Position numbers and translations under genes: made by a program
The notes under the pieces: model-generated
What the model was told of the DNA's origin: nothing
Database searches by the model: none
The model's input: only the letters and a program-made list of their open reading frames with translations
Shown: positions 13,544-13,795 of the stretch, in pieces
How the letters are laid out: each line of letters begins with the position of its first letter
How positions within the stretch are numbered: the first letter of the stretch is position 1
Assembly (NCBI GenBank): GCA_963169055.1
Contig: CAUJFU010000009.1
Coordinates: 1 to 13,795 of the forward strand
Direction of reading: 5' to 3'
DNA: 13,795 nucleotides
DNA from: Myxococcota bacterium
GTDB lineage: Bacteria > Myxococcota_C > UBA6777

Positions 13544-13795
13544 CCCACTTTCTGGTTGGTTTTTCATAGAAATGATGTAGCTCGAATTTTGGTGGGGTTT
13601 CACCCCACACCCCACAAGGGAGCTTTGCCCCCTTGACCCCATCTTCAGCGGACGAACAGACGATTTTCAAACCAACAACGGCTCCGCTTGAAGGGGCGTG
13701 AGCGCGCCTTTTTCGTCTGCGCAATTCGCAGTCTTCTACACACGATTGTAAGAATCGCTTGACCGTGCCGAAAAAACATGAATACTCTGCAAAGG
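13544..13795. other. downstream spacer with repeat and no supportable gene
   Basis: The stop codon is followed at once by a weak hairpin (AACC and GGTT arms) and TTTTTC, a poor terminator candidate. Repeat copy 3 lies at 13587-13693. From 13694 to the edge I see nothing defined. An ATG at 13778 is open to the window edge but has no ribosome binding site. Confidence 0.6.
13587..13693 (-). repeat. two-hairpin intergenic repeat, copy 3 (long form, inverted)
   Basis: On the plus strand GTGGGGT (13592-13598) pairs with ACCCCAC (13602-13608), and CAAGGG (13615-13620) pairs with CCCTTG (13630-13635). ACCCCATCTTC, TTTTCAAACCAAC and CGGCTCCGCTTGAAG follow. Read on the minus strand it matches copy 2 along its whole length with a few substitutions and short indels. 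It begins 44 bases after the carboxypeptidase stop codon. Confidence 0.85.

Noticed and set aside
11547-13693. Insertion sequence or composite transposon around the carboxypeptidase gene
   Set aside because: There is no transposase and no target-site duplication was recognised. The repeats have the hairpin form of intergenic repeats, so only the inverted arrangement is reported.
13778-13795. Start of a new gene at the right edge
   Set aside because: Only six codons are visible and no ribosome binding site precedes the ATG.

Overview
The window reads as chromosomal DNA of moderate GC from a Gram-negative bacterium, most likely a member of or relative of the Myxococcota (old deltaproteobacteria). 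This is an inference. It rests on two lipoproteins with Thr/Glu/Pro-rich stalks, a long lipoprotein built of tandem cysteine-rich repeats of the kind common in myxobacteria, and a very large bacterial alpha-2-macroglobulin. Good AGGAG-type ribosome binding sites precede most starts. No RNA gene, CRISPR array, transposase or phage gene was seen.

Layout: (1-163, +) the last 53 residues of a FabG4-type 3-oxoacyl-ACP reductase. (164-796) a gene-free stretch rich in short palindromes, ending in the first copy of a two-hairpin repeat. (797-1747, -) a lipoprotein whose stalk is 18 consecutive four-residue units, each ending in Glu or Asp. (2084-8242, -) a secreted 2052-residue alpha-2-macroglobulin with an intact Cys-Ile-Glu-Gln thioester motif. 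(8493-9440, +) a monofunctional proline dehydrogenase. (9441-9583) a short repeat-like spacer between convergent genes. (9584-11470, -) a 628-residue cysteine-rich repeat lipoprotein. (11795-13543, +) a secreted M14 zinc carboxypeptidase with a long unrecognised N-terminal region. About 107-nt inverted copies of the two-hairpin repeat lie on both sides of the carboxypeptidase gene. The last 250 bases hold the third repeat copy and no supportable gene.

How the genes may relate: four of the six genes encode exported proteins, namely a protease trap, a carboxypeptidase and two stalked lipoproteins. They suit a cell-envelope surface exposed to proteolysis, as in a predatory or biofilm-living bacterium. 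Gene orientations alternate and spacers exceed 140 bases, so there is no clear operon, and joint function is only a hypothesis. The fatty-acid-type reductase and proline dehydrogenase are ordinary metabolic genes.

I did not find convincing evidence of a complete undescribed system. The leads I would follow are the inverted repeat pair around the carboxypeptidase gene, the perfect 12-nt periodicity of the lipoprotein stalk, the variable-core palindromes, and the low-complexity bait-like insert of the macroglobulin.
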